Assembly: GCA_023213315.1 (NCBI GenBank)
Contig: JAKCPI010002824.1
Location: 143,395 to 207,394, forward strand
Source: Euborellia annulipes
Lineage: Eukaryota; Arthropoda; Insecta; Dermaptera; Anisolabididae
DNA: 64,000 bases
Reading direction: 5' to 3'
Shown here in pieces: positions 45,423 through 57,188 of this stretch. Below the pieces are notes generated by a model, which saw only the letters and a program-made list of their open reading frames with translations, searched no databases and was not told where the DNA came from. The translations under genes were made by a program, and so were the position numbers. Each line of letters begins with the position of its first letter. The first letter of the stretch is position 1.

Positions 45423-45740
45423 TCATCTCATTAGTTTACTATTCGTTTCCTTCGCTTTCATCAACCACACCAAGGCTTGGCGGTCAGTTTCTATTTCAAA
45501 GACCCGTCCTTCTACATATCCTCTAAATCTATTGATTGCCCATTTTATTCCTAAACATTCCCTTTCTATCGCCGAATATCTTGTCTCCGCGTTACTTAGC
45601 TTCCTACTCGCATATTCGATTGTTTTCCTTTCACTCCCTTCTTCCTGGAATATAATTGCGCCCAACCCCTTTTCACTCGCATCGGTTTGTATTATAAATG
45701 ATTTGTTAAAATCAGGATGATCTAATTTTGGGGCCGACAA
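45423..45740 (-). pseudogene. Ty3 RNase H region
   Basis: Contains FIIQTDASEKGLGAIIFQ, then YSAIERECLGIKWAI and FEIETDRQALVWL, with catalytic Asp, Glu and Asp in the order and spacing of LTR-element RNase H. A stop separates it from RT. Confidence 0.8.
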
Positions 45741-45789
45741 TATTACTTGTTTTATTTCTGCGAACGCTTTTTGTTGTTCTTGGCCCCAA

Positions 45790-46724
45790 ACCCATTTCGT
45801 CCTCTTCCTTAATAAGTCTCGTTAATGAGGCTTCAATCTTATTGCAAAGTTCTCCACAGTATTCTCAAACCATTGACACAATCCTATGAACTTTTCTAAT
45901 TTTTTCCTATTCACCGGTTCCACATACGTTTCCAGAGTTACAAATTTTTCCTAATTTTTCTTGATCCCTTCTTCTGAAACGGTATGTCCTAAATAGCTTA
46001 TCTGGGTCATTGCAAACCTGCACTTTTTTAAGTTACATGCGAGTCCATAATTCCTTAACCTGTGTAGAACTCTGTGCAAATGCCCTAAATGTTCCTCCTT
46101 GTCTTCACTGAATATAAGAATGTCATCCAAGTAAACATAGCAGAATTTCCCCACGTATCCTCTCAACACTTCATTCATTAGCCTTTGAAAGGTTGAGGGG
46201 CTATTTTTTAGTCCGAATAGTAAAACTCGAAATTGATATAACCCGCAGGGCGTGGAAAAGGCCGTATATCTCTTGGACGACTCCTCCATCTCCACCTGCC
46301 AGTACCCGGCTCGTAAATCAATCGTCGAAAAAATTTTGCCCTTCCTTAGTTTAAAAATTATTTCATTCAAATTCGGCATCGGATAAGCATCTTTTTCCGT
46401 TACTTTATTCAGGGCCCTAGAATCAATGCAAAACCTCCAACTTCCATCCTTTTTTGGAGCTAGGACAACGGGCGCCGACTAGGGAGAGGTACTAGCTTCG
46501 ATCACCCCATCTCTTTCCATTTCCCTAATCTGTCTGATTATTTCCTCAATCTTCTCAGCTGACATTCTATATGGCGGGAGGGCTATTGGTCTCTCCGAGG
46601 AGCACCTGATGCTATGCCGGATGGCTCGGGTCCTTCCCATTTTATCTGAGCATACGCTAGGAAATTGTTTTAGGAGACGCAATATCTCGTCCGAATTTCC
46701 CTCCCCACATTTTATCACTTTCAT
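45790..46724 (-). pseudogene. Ty3 reverse transcriptase region, interrupted by stops
   Basis: Readable blocks in order: the linker with IALPPYRMSAEKIEEIIRQI, SWRFCIDSRALNKVTEKDAYP, FSTIDLRAGYWQVEM, the catalytic YVYLDDILIFS (YxDD box) and the thumb-like YLGHTVSEEG. At least one in-frame stop lies before the first catalytic block and others after the thumb, so no full RT can be made. Confidence 0.85.
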
Positions 46725-46799
46725 ATCTACTTCCCCTTGGGGAGTTCCTTCTTTTCATATTCGCATCTCTCTTCTCTTTTTTCCCCAACTTACGGTGCC

Positions 46800-47100
46800 A
46801 ATTTCATAATCGATTATTGCCCTCTGATCGTTTAAGAACGTTGCTCCCAATATTAGATCAAATCTCAAATCTTTTACAATCCAGGCTCGGATTGTCAGAC
46901 TCCCCCTCCCGCGTGCTTAGATTCAACCAACAATAACTTTCTAATCTTCCTCCTGTTCCCTTAAGGGCAAACATCACTTCCTCCTCCTGACGCTCTTTTC
47001 CAATGTTCAACTCTTCTAACAGTTCTCCACTCACAAAATTATCACTAGCCTGAGTATCTATCCGAGCCATTATTTGTTTTCCCTCCACTTCTACTTCTAT
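46800..47100 (-). pseudogene. Ty3 protease region
   Basis: Overlaps the end of gag in another frame and contains ARIDTQASDNFVSG, where DTQA corresponds to the DTGA/DSGA active site of retroviral-type aspartic proteases. Downstream the frame is broken. Confidence 0.6.
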
Positions 47101-48256
47101 TATTGGGCATGTCTTTTCCTCTCTCTTGCAACTGATAACATTTACCCAGTTCAGGGTTTTCTTCTTCAGGACCTCCCCCCCCCTGGCTCCTTTGAGAGTC
47201 CTGCACCCCGTTTCCCGTTTGCATTTTTCCTACGCAATAGGGGCTAGTATGCCCTTCCTGTTTGCATTTATAGCATATAACTGTTTCTTTTTTCTTCGTA
47301 TTAGCTAATGTCTCATCCTTTATGTCCCTTTCTATCTGTTGTGTAATTTTCCTTAACCCATTCCATGTTAACTCTTCCGATCCAACCCTAATCCTACTTC
47401 TCATTTCTGGAGGTAACAATTCTATTAACACCGTTAAATAGTCCTTTATATCCTCATTTGGAAACAATCGTCTGAACAGTAACTGTTTGTTAATTAGAAA
47501 TTCTTCAATTTTTTGTTTCCCGTCATATTTATCTCCGTAAAATTTTGCTTTTAAACCCCCTAATAAGGCTAGATTATTAAATTTTTCGTTGAACTCCCAC
47601 TCGAATTCTTCCCATTTTAAATTTCTTCTCTCTATTGTTCGCCACCATCCTAATGCTTCACCTTGCAGTTTCGCTGACAAGACTTGAACCCAACACCCCT
47701 TTGGAAGTGCATATAGCGTAAACATATCTTTACTATTATTTAAAAATTCCTTCGGGTTTTCCGATGGGATTCCTGAAAACCCTGGTAGCAACAGGTTCAA
47801 GGTAGAAATTACGGACGCTTTGATCGGGGCTACTGCTTGATTCTCACAATTTTCGTTCTTTACTTTTACTTTTTCCCCATCTGGTTTATCCCAATTTAAC
47901 CTTTGGAAATTTTCTCCTACCTTATTAATTTTCATCTCAAACGCTAATTTCATTTCTTGAATGCCCTTTAATAATTCCTCATGACTTTTCCGCCATTCCT
48001 CTTTCATTTTTTCTACTTCTTTTCCCATTTCCGTCCATTCGCCTTGAACTTTCCCTCCATCCTCATTCCTAACTTTACATTCAACACAGAGATACCTCTC
48101 TATGGCCCTCACATGTTTCTCTTCCACCTTTTCACATTTACAATGTAGCCACTTTTTACAGGGGCCGTCACATTGTACCCAGAGATCCCCTAGCTCACTT
48201 CCAGGGCATCCTGCTCTAGCGCACTCATCTTGCCCATCCTTTTTATAGGTAGCCAT
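47045..48256 (-). CDS. Ty3 Gag with N-terminal PHD-type finger and C-terminal zinc knuckle
   Basis: 403-residue open frame. Residues 12-60 show C-x4-C, C29-x3-C33, H38-x2-C41 and C57-x2-C60 with W36 just before the His (WVQCDGPCKKWLHCKC), the C4HC3 pattern of PHD fingers. A charged coiled-coil-like stretch follows (about 70-130), then a capsid-like region with WRTIERRNLKWEEFEWEF, and a CCHC knuckle CYKCKQEGHTSPYC near residue 327. The knuckle and position after the LTR identify it as Gag. A PHD finger is unusual at this place; its role (chromatin targeting, perhaps) is inference. Confidence 0.8.
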   Translation of the reverse strand: MATYKKDGQDECARAGCPGSELGDLWVQCDGPCKKWLHCKCEKVEEKHVRAIERYLCVECKVRNEDGGKVQGEWTEMGKEVEKMKEEWRKSHEELLKGIQEMKLAFEMKINKVGENFQRLNWDKPDGEKVKVKNENCENQAVAPIKASVISTLNLLLPGFSGIPSENPKEFLNNSKDMFTLYALPKGCWVQVLSAKLQGEALGWWRTIERRNLKWEEFEWEFNEKFNNLALLGGLKAKFYGDKYDGKQKIEEFLINKQLLFRRLFPNEDIKDYLTVLIELLPPEMRSRIRVGSEELTWNGLRKITQQIERDIKDETLANTKKKETVICYKCKQEGHTSPYCVGKMQTGNGVQDSQRSQGGGGPEEENPELGKCYQLQERGKDMPNNRSRSGGKTNNGSDRYSG

Positions 48257-48311
48257 TTTCTTGCTCCAATAAATAAAATCAAAATATTAAAACAGTATAT
48301 TTTATTACTCA

Positions 48312-48328
48312 CTGTGTCACGGTCGCCA
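48312..48328 (-). other. Primer binding site
   Basis: TGGCGACCGTGACACAG directly after the LTR. It starts with TGG, as expected for pairing to the CCA end of a tRNA, and resembles primer sites of arthropod Ty3 elements that use tRNA-Arg. Confidence 0.55.
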
Positions 48329-48492
48329 ATTTATCGCAGGTTCATTAACAAATCGTTAGATAAGTTTAATAAAATATAATATATTTAATTAACAAATATA
48401 ATGTGTTTACAATTTTTTGTTTTAACAATAGTAATAAACATATATTCTTAGTCTCTCGGTCCCCTAGACCGGGGCGCCTTAGATCCCCGACA
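48329..48492 (-). repeat. 5' LTR of the Ty3-type element
   Basis: Starts TGTCGGGGATC in element orientation and ends next to the primer site. The outer edge is fixed by comparison with the paralogous IR downstream region, where the same flank (TCTTTAAATCAAGATC) continues without the LTR. The inner edge is approximate because no second LTR is available. Confidence 0.6.
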
Positions 48493-48518
48493 TCTTTAAA
48501 TCAAGATCATTCAATTAC

Positions 48519-48602
48519 CTTTTCTCTCTTCATCTCCATTGATCTTGAAGTTATATACTCTCCCAACTATGTGAATCCCGCAAATTCTCGTGTCTAATTT
48601 TC
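48519..48602 (-). pseudogene. Duplicated orphan copy of the candidate exon at 57189-57272
   Basis: Same donor and acceptor positions as the paralogous segment downstream of IR copy 2, but the following exon is absent: the LTR of the Ty3 element begins 27 bp away. If the exon is real, this is an orphan left by the IR duplication. Confidence 0.3.
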
Positions 48603-48820
48603 CTCAGTCGCTATAGTAACAAACGTTTCAGTGACAAAATCATTTTGATTGAAGTAAATGCTCTCTGGGCAGAGAAGACGAAGGAATATAAGATTTCTTT
48701 GTAACTGTACAGTTTAGTGGTGCATTTATTTATTATTTAATCAAAGATGAAGAAAAAGCGGAAAGATATGCAATTTCATCAAATCATTATTGATATTATT
48801 TAAGAAATTGCAATCTTCGC

Positions 48821-50569
48821 TTAACACGCATTCTTTCTACAAGTAGAGCGAATATTTGATATTATTTCTAATATGAAGACGAATGTTGCAACACAATAAC
48901 CAATAATCAAAATTATAAAAGCAATTTGTACATCTTTTAGTGAGATACTGTGGACAGTAGATTCAGAATTTTGATTTGTTCGAATAGACATAGAGATCGT
49001 TTTATATACCAACATTTCATCTAGCCATTGGGCGATTCCATTCTCAAAAATCTTCAATAAGAATAGTCTAAGTTGGTCAATAAATGGAAAACTACTATAT
49101 CCGTATTTAAACAAAAAGATCCCAGCGGTCTCTTCAAGAATGGAGAATTTTTTTTTATAGAGTGGAATTGAATTTATCATTTTAGATGCAATGTCACAGG
49201 GAAATAACAAAGTTGAATTTGGATCTTTGTAAAGATCATTAAAAGTCTTCTTGAGAATAAATTTCCTCTCTTCGTTCATTGACACCTGAGATTGCAAACT
49301 AAAATATGGGCTGGTTTTGCCTTCAAACAAATTTATACAAACAAAGAGAAATTGACATAATATTTGCAGATTTAAAGTCCCAATTTCTTGGACCGTTTTG
49401 ATGTCAGGATAACGTCCAGGTGATTCCATTAGTGAAAAAAATGCAGATTGTATTCCACATATCAGAACAATTGAGGTGATTAAAATGCTTGCAAAAAGAA
49501 TTCTCAACGGATTATCTTCTATATAAACAAACCAAGTCACAGGTTCACTGATAATTAGACTAAGATTTCGTGCAAAAGTATCATAAATGGATCTCCGTTG
49601 TTGGTGTCCATAGAGAGTGATAAGATGCCACACTAAAGTACAAAAGATGAGACTTACAAAACACGTGATCCAAACAGGATAAGTGAAACTCCGATGAAGA
49701 CTCTGCCAGAGGGGATACTCTGGACTCTGGTGGACGATAAAGCATACTCTCCATACATCAAAAGCCTCCACATTTGGGTTTACGAAATTCTCTGGCTTAT
49801 TTTTTAATGAAAATGTGTTAAATACATTTATTATTTTTACTTGGGTAGCATTCCAATTTTCTTTTAAATATTCATAGATGAATGTTGCCTTTCCAGTACT
49901 ATTGGGTACCTGTAAAATTTCACCAACTTTTTTTTTATTAAAAATATTTTGTCGGTGAGCATTTGGCTTTTGATTGAAATAAGCTTTTTTTAAATTTGGG
50001 ATTTTCTTTGCTATGTGCTCGAATGGATTGTCTACCCATAATTCAAATTGTTGATCAGTAAATTGAAAAAGTACCACTTTTCTAAATTTATCATAATAAG
50101 ACTTTCGCCTGTATCTCTTATCTGTCTTATATCTCACTAATTTGACCAAATTGATTTTCTCCTCTTCATTTAAAGTTGTATTTGAGTTTCTTAAATCCAT
50201 AAAATGTATGATAGAGTCCATATTTTTGAAATATCTTCCAAATTCTGTATCAAGAGAAAAGAGTATAACGTTAAATCCAAAACTACGATGCTTCATGTCA
50301 TCCATAATTATTTGCAACTTGTCAATTTCAGATATGATTATTGTGTCGTTCAATCGTTCAATGAATATCTCCAACGGAAACGTCGTTTTATTTGGAATAA
50401 TAAATGTTGGATCAAAAGGTTTAAAGTATTCCCTTGTGATGTTCGATAAGACTTCAATTGATGGGATTTTATTTCCCTGCTTCAAGACATCTTCCAAAAG
50501 AAGACTTCCATTTGAGGGTGGGAATAAAGTCAAGGAGCAAAAAACGAAACGAACATCAAGCCCCTTCAT
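48821..50569 (-). CDS. Divergent ionotropic receptor (IR), copy 1
   Basis: Intronless ORF of 582 residues with the membrane plan of ionotropic-glutamate-receptor-related chemoreceptors. A hydrophobic N-terminus (about 1-20) looks like a signal peptide. An extracellular region with many N-glycosylation sites runs to about 295. TM1 is about 298-320 (PVWITCFVSLIFCTLVWHLI), a pore-loop-like segment lies about 333-350, the next TM is about 356-380, a second ligand-binding-like lobe follows, and the last TM is about 545-571, with a short Cys/Arg-rich tail. No amino-terminal LIVBP domain is present, as expected for IRs. A tandem partner lies about 8.7 kb upstream with very similar sequence. TTTATTTATT at about 48727 gives AATAAA on the coding strand about 90 nt after the stop. 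Ligand unknown. Confidence 0.85.
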   Translation of the reverse strand: MKGLDVRFVFCSLTLFPPSNGSLLLEDVLKQGNKIPSIEVLSNITREYFKPFDPTFIIPNKTTFPLEIFIERLNDTIIISEIDKLQIIMDDMKHRSFGFNVILFSLDTEFGRYFKNMDSIIHFMDLRNSNTTLNEEEKINLVKLVRYKTDKRYRRKSYYDKFRKVVLFQFTDQQFELWVDNPFEHIAKKIPNLKKAYFNQKPNAHRQNIFNKKKVGEILQVPNSTGKATFIYEYLKENWNATQVKIINVFNTFSLKNKPENFVNPNVEAFDVWRVCFIVHQSPEYPLWQSLHRSFTYPVWITCFVSLIFCTLVWHLITLYGHQQRRSIYDTFARNLSLIISEPVTWFVYIEDNPLRILFASILITSIVLICGIQSAFFSLMESPGRYPDIKTVQEIGTLNLQILCQFLFVCINLFEGKTSPYFSLQSQVSMNEERKFILKKTFNDLYKDPNSTLLFPCDIASKMINSIPLYKKKFSILEETAGIFLFKYGYSSFPFIDQLRLFLLKIFENGIAQWLDEMLVYKTISMSIRTNQNSESTVHSISLKDVQIAFIILIIGYCVATFVFILEIISNIRSTCRKNAC

Positions 50570-50764
50570 GGTTTCTCTTTCAACTGACCTTTTGTAACGT
50601 GAGAATGCATGGATTACGCAATTCTTAATAAAATTGCTGATTATTTATTCCATGCAACGAGCTCTTCTATTTTTTAATACTATAATAGGTAAAATATAAA
50701 ATCTATTTCTCATCTATATTTTAATTTGTAACAGGGTTCACCCCAGATGTGTGGCTAAATAAAT

Positions 50765-51425
50765 AAAAAATCTGGTGTGACTGGCGTACAGCACACAACT
50801 TTCTCTTACCTTCGGTAATCGAAAGTTATGTACTGTGCTTGTCACACCAGATTTTTTGTGTCGACATATATTTAGTTCCCGACTGTACGAATGAATTCAG
50901 ATGTAAAATTTATAAGTATGGGAAAATATTTATATTTTGTTACCATGGCAACCATTTCTCATATCTTCCTTATGAAATACAAGAGTAAAGTGGTCTTCAG
51001 AAGATTTCAATCACAAAATGAGAATATCCATTTTAAAGAGAATCTAAAAAATAATTGATTTTTGAATTTAAAAAAAATCGTTGGAGCAAATTTTGAGAAA
51101 ATCGAAAAAAACTGAAAAAGTACATCAGTAAAGTACTAGTACTCTTTGGCCGATTTTGATTAAAAGCTTATTTTTCCGGTCCCGGGGGTGTTTAACTTAA
51201 ATATAAAATTTCAGCCTCATAGCTCAATTCCTTCATGCTTAAAATTGAACACACACACACCCACACACAGACAGACCATGTCGCGAAAACCACTTTTTTG
51301 GATTCAGGGGACCTCAAAACGTGAAGATCCATCAAAATCTCGACATCGAATTTTTGACATGAATCCAATACTTTCTCTCTCTATATATATATATTACATA
51401 TATACATAGGTAAGAGAAAGTAAAA
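50765..51425 (+). repeat. R-family element, complete
   Basis: Both hairpins present, short (CA) microsatellite at 51250-51275. It lies about 200 bp upstream of IR copy 1, beyond the end of the duplicated IR segment. Confidence 0.85.
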
Positions 51426-51689
51426 ACAATTTTTTATATGAAGACTTTTTTTAATAGTTCATATATGTCAAGTGAGTAACATTTCCAAATAATTACAACA
51501 ATTTTTATAAAATCATTTAAATCAAAATATATTATAATTTAATCTAAAAGAGAATTTGTGTTAACGAAGAGGAAGGAGAGTGTATACCACCCCTTGTATG
51601 TTAGGAGGGTGAAGGTGGAAAGGAAACGGAAGCATTCAGAACCAGCCTTGTGACGTAAGGTTTGAAAATGCAAACGGGCGCCATTTTCT

Positions 51690-51895
51690 CTTCATTTATC
51701 ATTTTAAAAACGATGTCGCTGGGAAATAGCAAAGTTGAATTTGGATCTTTATAAAGATCATCAAAATTCTTCCTTTGAATTAAATTCCTCTTCTTGTCCA
51801 TTAATACTTGAGATTTCAAATGGGCTGGTATTTATTCCAAACATCAGGAAATTGCCAGAATATATGTAAAATTTAAAGTTCCAAGGTGTTGGGAA
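51690..51895 (-). pseudogene. Ionotropic receptor gene fragment
   Basis: A short stretch between the two intact IRs reads FDDLYKDPNSTLLFPSDI, nearly identical to the second lobe of both receptors. The DNA similarity continues upstream into the segment that encodes the CQF region. No TM segment and no flanking parts of the gene remain. It is the relic of a third tandem copy. Confidence 0.75.
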
Positions 51896-51944
51896 TTGAA
51901 CCGAAAAAATGTGGGCTTTTTATTATATAAACAATACAATATCT

Positions 51945-52345
51945 CGCGAATGCACAATATTACAATATAGCGATCATATCGTCTATTATGTGGGTAAACT
52001 CCCATCTGAATGATAGCAACATTAGTATCTCCAAAACGAAATTCTCTGTCTGTGTCTTCCCCAAGAAAAGAATCCGCCCACCTGACTTGGGAAACAGGAA
52101 TTCCAGATCAAGAGCACAGTTAAATATTTGGACAATCTTTTAGACGCTAATTTAAGATGTAATGCCCATGTATAATATCTCAGAGAAAAACTTAACATTC
52201 TTCAGACGATTGCTAATCAAAATTTGGGAAGCACCCACAGACGATGCATTAATTAGATCTAGGTTAGAATATGGCAATTGTTTCTTTGGCAACGCATCGT
52301 TCTCGACACCTACTCCTCTAGTGTTACGCTAAAACCCTGGTCTAC
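51945..52345 (+). pseudogene. LINE reverse transcriptase fragment, frameshifted
   Basis: Plus-strand pieces read EKLNILQTIANQNLG and, after a frame change, SRLEYGNCFFGNAS, matching the thumb region of Jockey/RTE-type LINE RTs. The surrounding frames carry stops. Confidence 0.55.
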
Positions 52346-52387
52346 TAGTCAGACCAAGTGGGTCCGCTTGAGATTAACTCAGTGGAA

Positions 52388-52882
52388 ATAAAAAAAATCT
52401 GGTGTGACTGGCGCACAGCACACAACTTTCTCTTACCTTCGGTAATCGAAAGTTGTGTACTGTGCTTGTCACACCAGATTTTTTGTGTCGACATGTATTT
52501 AGTTCCCGGCAGTAGGGAATATTTGAATTCAGATGTCAAAATTATAAACATGGGAAAATATTTATATTTTGTTACCATGGCAACCATTTCTCCTATCTTC
52601 TCTATGAAGTACAAGAGTAAAGTGGTCTTCAAACAATTTTGAGGGCAAAACGAGAATATACATTTGAAAGAGCATCTAAAAAATAATTGATTTTTGAATT
52701 TTAATCAAAATCGTTAGAGCGAATTTTGAGAAAATCGAAAAAAACTGAAAAAGTACATCAGTAAAGTACTAGTACTCTTTGGCCGATTTTGATTAAAAGC
52801 TTATTTTCACGCTCGCGGGAGGTGTTTAACTTAAATATAAAATTTCAACCTCCTAGCTCAATTCCTTCATGCTTAAAATTGA

Positions 52883-52916
<34 letters not shown>

Positions 52917-53082
52917 ACAGACACACAGACAGACAGACCATGTCGCGAAAACCACTTTTTTGGATACAGGGGACCTCAAAACGTAAAGATCCATCAAAAT
53001 CTCGACATCGAATTTTTGACATGAATCCAATACTTTCTCTCTCTATATATTAACATATATATAGAGGTAAGAGAAAGTAAAA
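52388..53082 (+). repeat. R-family element, complete
   Basis: Both hairpins present; (CA)n then (CAGA)n at 52882-52937. Confidence 0.85.
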
Positions 53083-53626
53083 AATTTAATACAAATTTGG
53101 AAAGATATAAGAGTGATCTGCTTCGCTTTTTTTTTGTGTATTTTTATATATATTTAGTTACCCGAGGTAAGGAAAAATAGATTAGGAATATGACCTTTTA
53201 CTTTGAGAAATAAGCATAGCTAAATAAATCAAAATAAAACATAGTTTTATTTAAGTATGATAGGTTTATTAAAAATTTTAAATCATAGGAGTGGATTTTA
53301 TCCTTGTCTTACAAATAAAGTTTAAAAATTGTTATTCTGAAAATGAGTAATTCTTTATATCGCTTTTAATTGCTTGAAAAATTGTATTACATTTATTTAA
53401 TTAACAGTAAATAATATAGTTGACTTTGCTTGTGTACATTTTTATTAAAGTCGAAAGAATAATTATTATTTTTATTTATGATTTTCATTATTTAAAAATA
53501 TATTTTAAGAACGTTCTTTTTATTTATATATGTATGAAGAGAAATATTGATAATTGAATATAAATTGAGTATTTCTTTAAATAAACTTGAGCACGTGTTA
53601 AATACTTTTATATGATAATTGCAAAG
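53083..53626. other. AT-rich spacer, nothing recognised
   Basis: Very AT-rich, between two R copies in the same orientation. No frame or repeat signature. Confidence 0.4.
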
Positions 53627-54126
53627 AAAAAAATCTGGTGTGACTGGCGCACAGCACACAACTTTCTCTTACCTTCGGTAATCGAAAGTTGTGTTCTGTG
53701 CTTTACACCAGATTTTTCGTGTCGACACGCATTTAGTTCCCGGCAGTAGGGAATATTTGAATTCAGATGTAAAATTTATAAGTATGGGAAAATATTTATA
53801 TTTTGTTACCATGGCAACCATTTCTCCTATCTTTCCTATGAAGCACAAGAGTAAAGTGTGCTTCAATTTTGAGGGCAAAACGAGAATATACATTTGAAAG
53901 AGCATCTAAAAAATAATTGTTTTTTGAATTTTAATCAAAATCGTTAGAGCGAATTTTGAGAAAATCGAAAAAAAACTGAAAAAGTACATCAGTAAAGTAC
54001 TAGTACTCTTTGGCCGATTTTGATTAAAAGCTTATTTTTCCGGTCCCGGGAGGTGTTTAACTTAAATATAAAATTTCAACCTCGTAGCTCAATTCCTTCA
54101 TGCTTAAAATTGAACACACACCCACC

Positions 54127-54158
<32 letters not shown>

Positions 54159-54312
54159 GACAGACAGACCATGTCGCGAAAACCACTTTTTTGGATTCAG
54201 GGGACCTCAAAACGTGAAGATCCATCAAAATCTCGACATCGAATTTTTGACATGAATCCAATACTTTCTCTCTATATATATATTACATATATACATAGGT
54301 AAGAGAAAGTAA
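53627..54312 (+). repeat. R-family element, complete
   Basis: Both hairpins present; (CCCA)n and (CA)n at 54114-54165. Confidence 0.85.
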
Positions 54313-54965
54313 TAATAATATTGTTTAACTAAATTAAAATGTTCAAATGTTCTAAATTACTTTGAATTTCAAATTAATATTTTATTTTTAATTGTTCATG
54401 ATCATGAATAGTGTTGATCGTTGTGGTACTTAGCTTGCAATGTCTTCAAACGCTGATAAATACAGGTACTTGAGAGTTATCGTGGCTTTAATGGCGTGGA
54501 GATTCTAATAAAAAGGTTTGTTTCAGGACGACGGCGATGTTTCACAGTGGAAGAGTATTAATATATTGTAGACGACACTTGGTAATTAATATTGCAATTG
54601 GTATAATGAGACTTGGATAATTAAATGAAAACTGAGTGATTTTGTCTCTTCAGGTTCAACGTGTCTGCTCTATGAGCGCTCCGGGGTTTCTGCTCCTCCC
54701 CTGTCGCGTCTCTCTCTTCTCCAAGCCACGAATCTTCTCCTCCTTCGCTTTGCTTGTCTCTTTCCCCGCCCTTCAACCCCCTTTGTCCGCGCGGAATCTC
54801 TCCCTTGTCTCGGTGGTGAGGGAAGTTGAGTCGAGAACCCCTCCCCACTTTTTTCTCCTCCTTGTTTCTAGAAATTTCCTTCTTTTTTTTTATATTTTTT
54901 ATATTTTAACCATTTATAGAATATAATAAAATTTATTTTTATTTTAAATAGAATTTTTTGTTGAA
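54313..54965. other. Spacer with a C/T-rich segment
   Basis: 54640-54870 is pyrimidine- and GC-rich (CTCCCCTGTCGCGTCTCTCT), unlike its flanks, and open in one frame on each strand. The composition explains the open frames; no domain is visible. Confidence 0.35.
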
Positions 54966-54967
54966 TT

Positions 54968-55785
<818 letters not shown>

Positions 55786-57015
55786 GTTTTCTTTGGTGAT
55801 TAAATATTGATTTTTTTTTAAATATTTATTTTTTTATTTAATCTTCCTTTCTTCAAAAATAAAACTTTCGAATTTAATTACGTGTGCTTATAATACCTGA
55901 GGCCAGGTGCCTCATGTATTACAAGCTAGATAAGTCAATATCGAGCTATTCACACTTGTCTATCTTATCTGCAGTCTTTACCAACCAATGCAATTCTCAT
56001 TAAATCGAATAAGCCACCGCTTAGCCTGAGGAGAAATTCTTAAAAGAAAATCCTGGTATCTCCATCTTTCATTGGAAGCGATAACTTGTAAGAAAAATCT
56101 TATAGCTCATTCCAATATCTCGACTTGGCTGATGTAAAATTCAATAATCTTGATATAGTAATAGAAAAATCATCTCTTGTCCTCTCTCGTCGAATAGATT
56201 TGCATATCATTAATAATCCTTGTGATATAGGGATTATTAAGCCCAGGGGCGTATATAGAAATTTTTTCGGGGGGGGGCCCGAACTCAAAAATTTTTCTGA
56301 GGAAATTTTTTTTTAAGAAACTATACTTTTTTCACACGAAATTAAACATTTTGAGGAACATTTTTTCTATTGCGGAACCAAAGTGGTCCATCCTGCGGAA
56401 AAATCTGTTGCGCTGATGTCTGTATATCCCTATATATGTATATGTGTTTGGGAAATTTCGGGGGGGGGGCCCGGGCCCCGGCCCCCCTTAAATACGCCCC
56501 TGATTAAGCCACAGGAAATCCTTACTAAGGGATCTCCAAATCACCCGGGTTCATTGATTGAACAATGCCAGCCAGCTAGCGAGGGGCACACATCAATATA
56601 TGTCGATGATAAAAAAAAAAGTCATTGCATCATTTTAATCAAGATTGAAAGTTTTAGTATTAAATAATAAATAAATAAAAGGATTTCTTTTTTTTTCGAA
56701 ATTATAACGCAATACATTATTCAGCCATATTTGATATTAAATTACATCTTGCTCGACATCACCTTATAAATAAAATGTTACACAAAAATGAAAAATTATG
56801 TCCTGTGTATACAAAAAGGAAGCTGCTACAATAAAATAATTACAAATTACTTAGATATGCAATTGAATACACGCGTGTAATTGAAAGATGATATTCACCT
56901 CAGAAAGTTTATCAAAAACTGTGCCCTGAAATAGTTTTTGAGGCAGAGAAGGTTCAGAGTGGAATTAAGTCAACTTAGAGCACAAATAATGAATCCATCA
57001 ATCTCAGGAACATTT
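55786..57015. other. Spacer with one hAT MITE, no gene recognised
   Basis: Except for the MITE at 56244-56502 this is AT-rich DNA. The left half of the spacer before it has inverted TAATACCTGAGGCCAGGTGC-like fragments. Confidence 0.4.
56244..56502. mobile_element. hAT-like MITE, 259 bp, same family as 30542-31396
   Basis: Ends CAGGGGCGTATATAG and AAATACGCCCCTG, target duplication ATTAAGCC (56236-56243, 56503-56510). The shared termini and GAAATTTTTTCG after them tie it to the 855-bp copy. Confidence 0.82.
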
Positions 57016-57107
57016 CTACTCATTGATGCTGGCCTGGACCCGTCTTCTCATTCCAGAGATACTCCCTAGTAGTGCAGAAAGGTCGATCATTTTCTTTGAA
57101 TCTTGAG
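57016..57107 (-). CDS. Candidate last exon of an unrecognised gene
   Basis: After a strong acceptor (TTTTTTTTCAATTCTTTTAG) the strand is open for 29 codons and then stops: it contains SALLGSISGMRRRVQASINE at its end. Joined to the candidate exon 57189-57272 the frame continues. I do not recognise the protein. The remaining exons would lie beyond the IR gene, which would then be nested in an intron. Confidence 0.35.
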
Positions 57108-57188
57108 CTAAAAGAATTGAAAAAAAAGTTAGATTTCAAATTATTATTGTATTTAATCGAAATCTTTAAATCAAGATCATTCAATTAC

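Larger units (their letters stand above)
43828..48492 (-). mobile_element. Ty3-type LTR retrotransposon, decayed, missing its 3' end
   Basis: From right to left (element orientation): one LTR beginning TGTCGGGGATC at 48492, a tRNA primer site, Gag, protease, reverse transcriptase, RNase H and the start of integrase. The rest of integrase and the other LTR are missing, and the left end breaks off inside an R-family repeat. Gag is intact, but protease and RT are split by frameshifts and in-frame stops (for example just before the RT block SAPVVLAPKKDG), so the copy is dead. A LINE is inserted in pol. The order protease-RT-RNaseH-integrase places it in Ty3. Confidence 0.85.

Noticed and set aside
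50142..50597. 151-codon plus-strand frame
   Set aside because: Antisense shadow of IR copy 1; no own features.
54621..54926. Gene in the C/T-rich segment
   Set aside because: Frames on both strands are open only because of biased composition; no domain and no splice support beyond one TTCAG.
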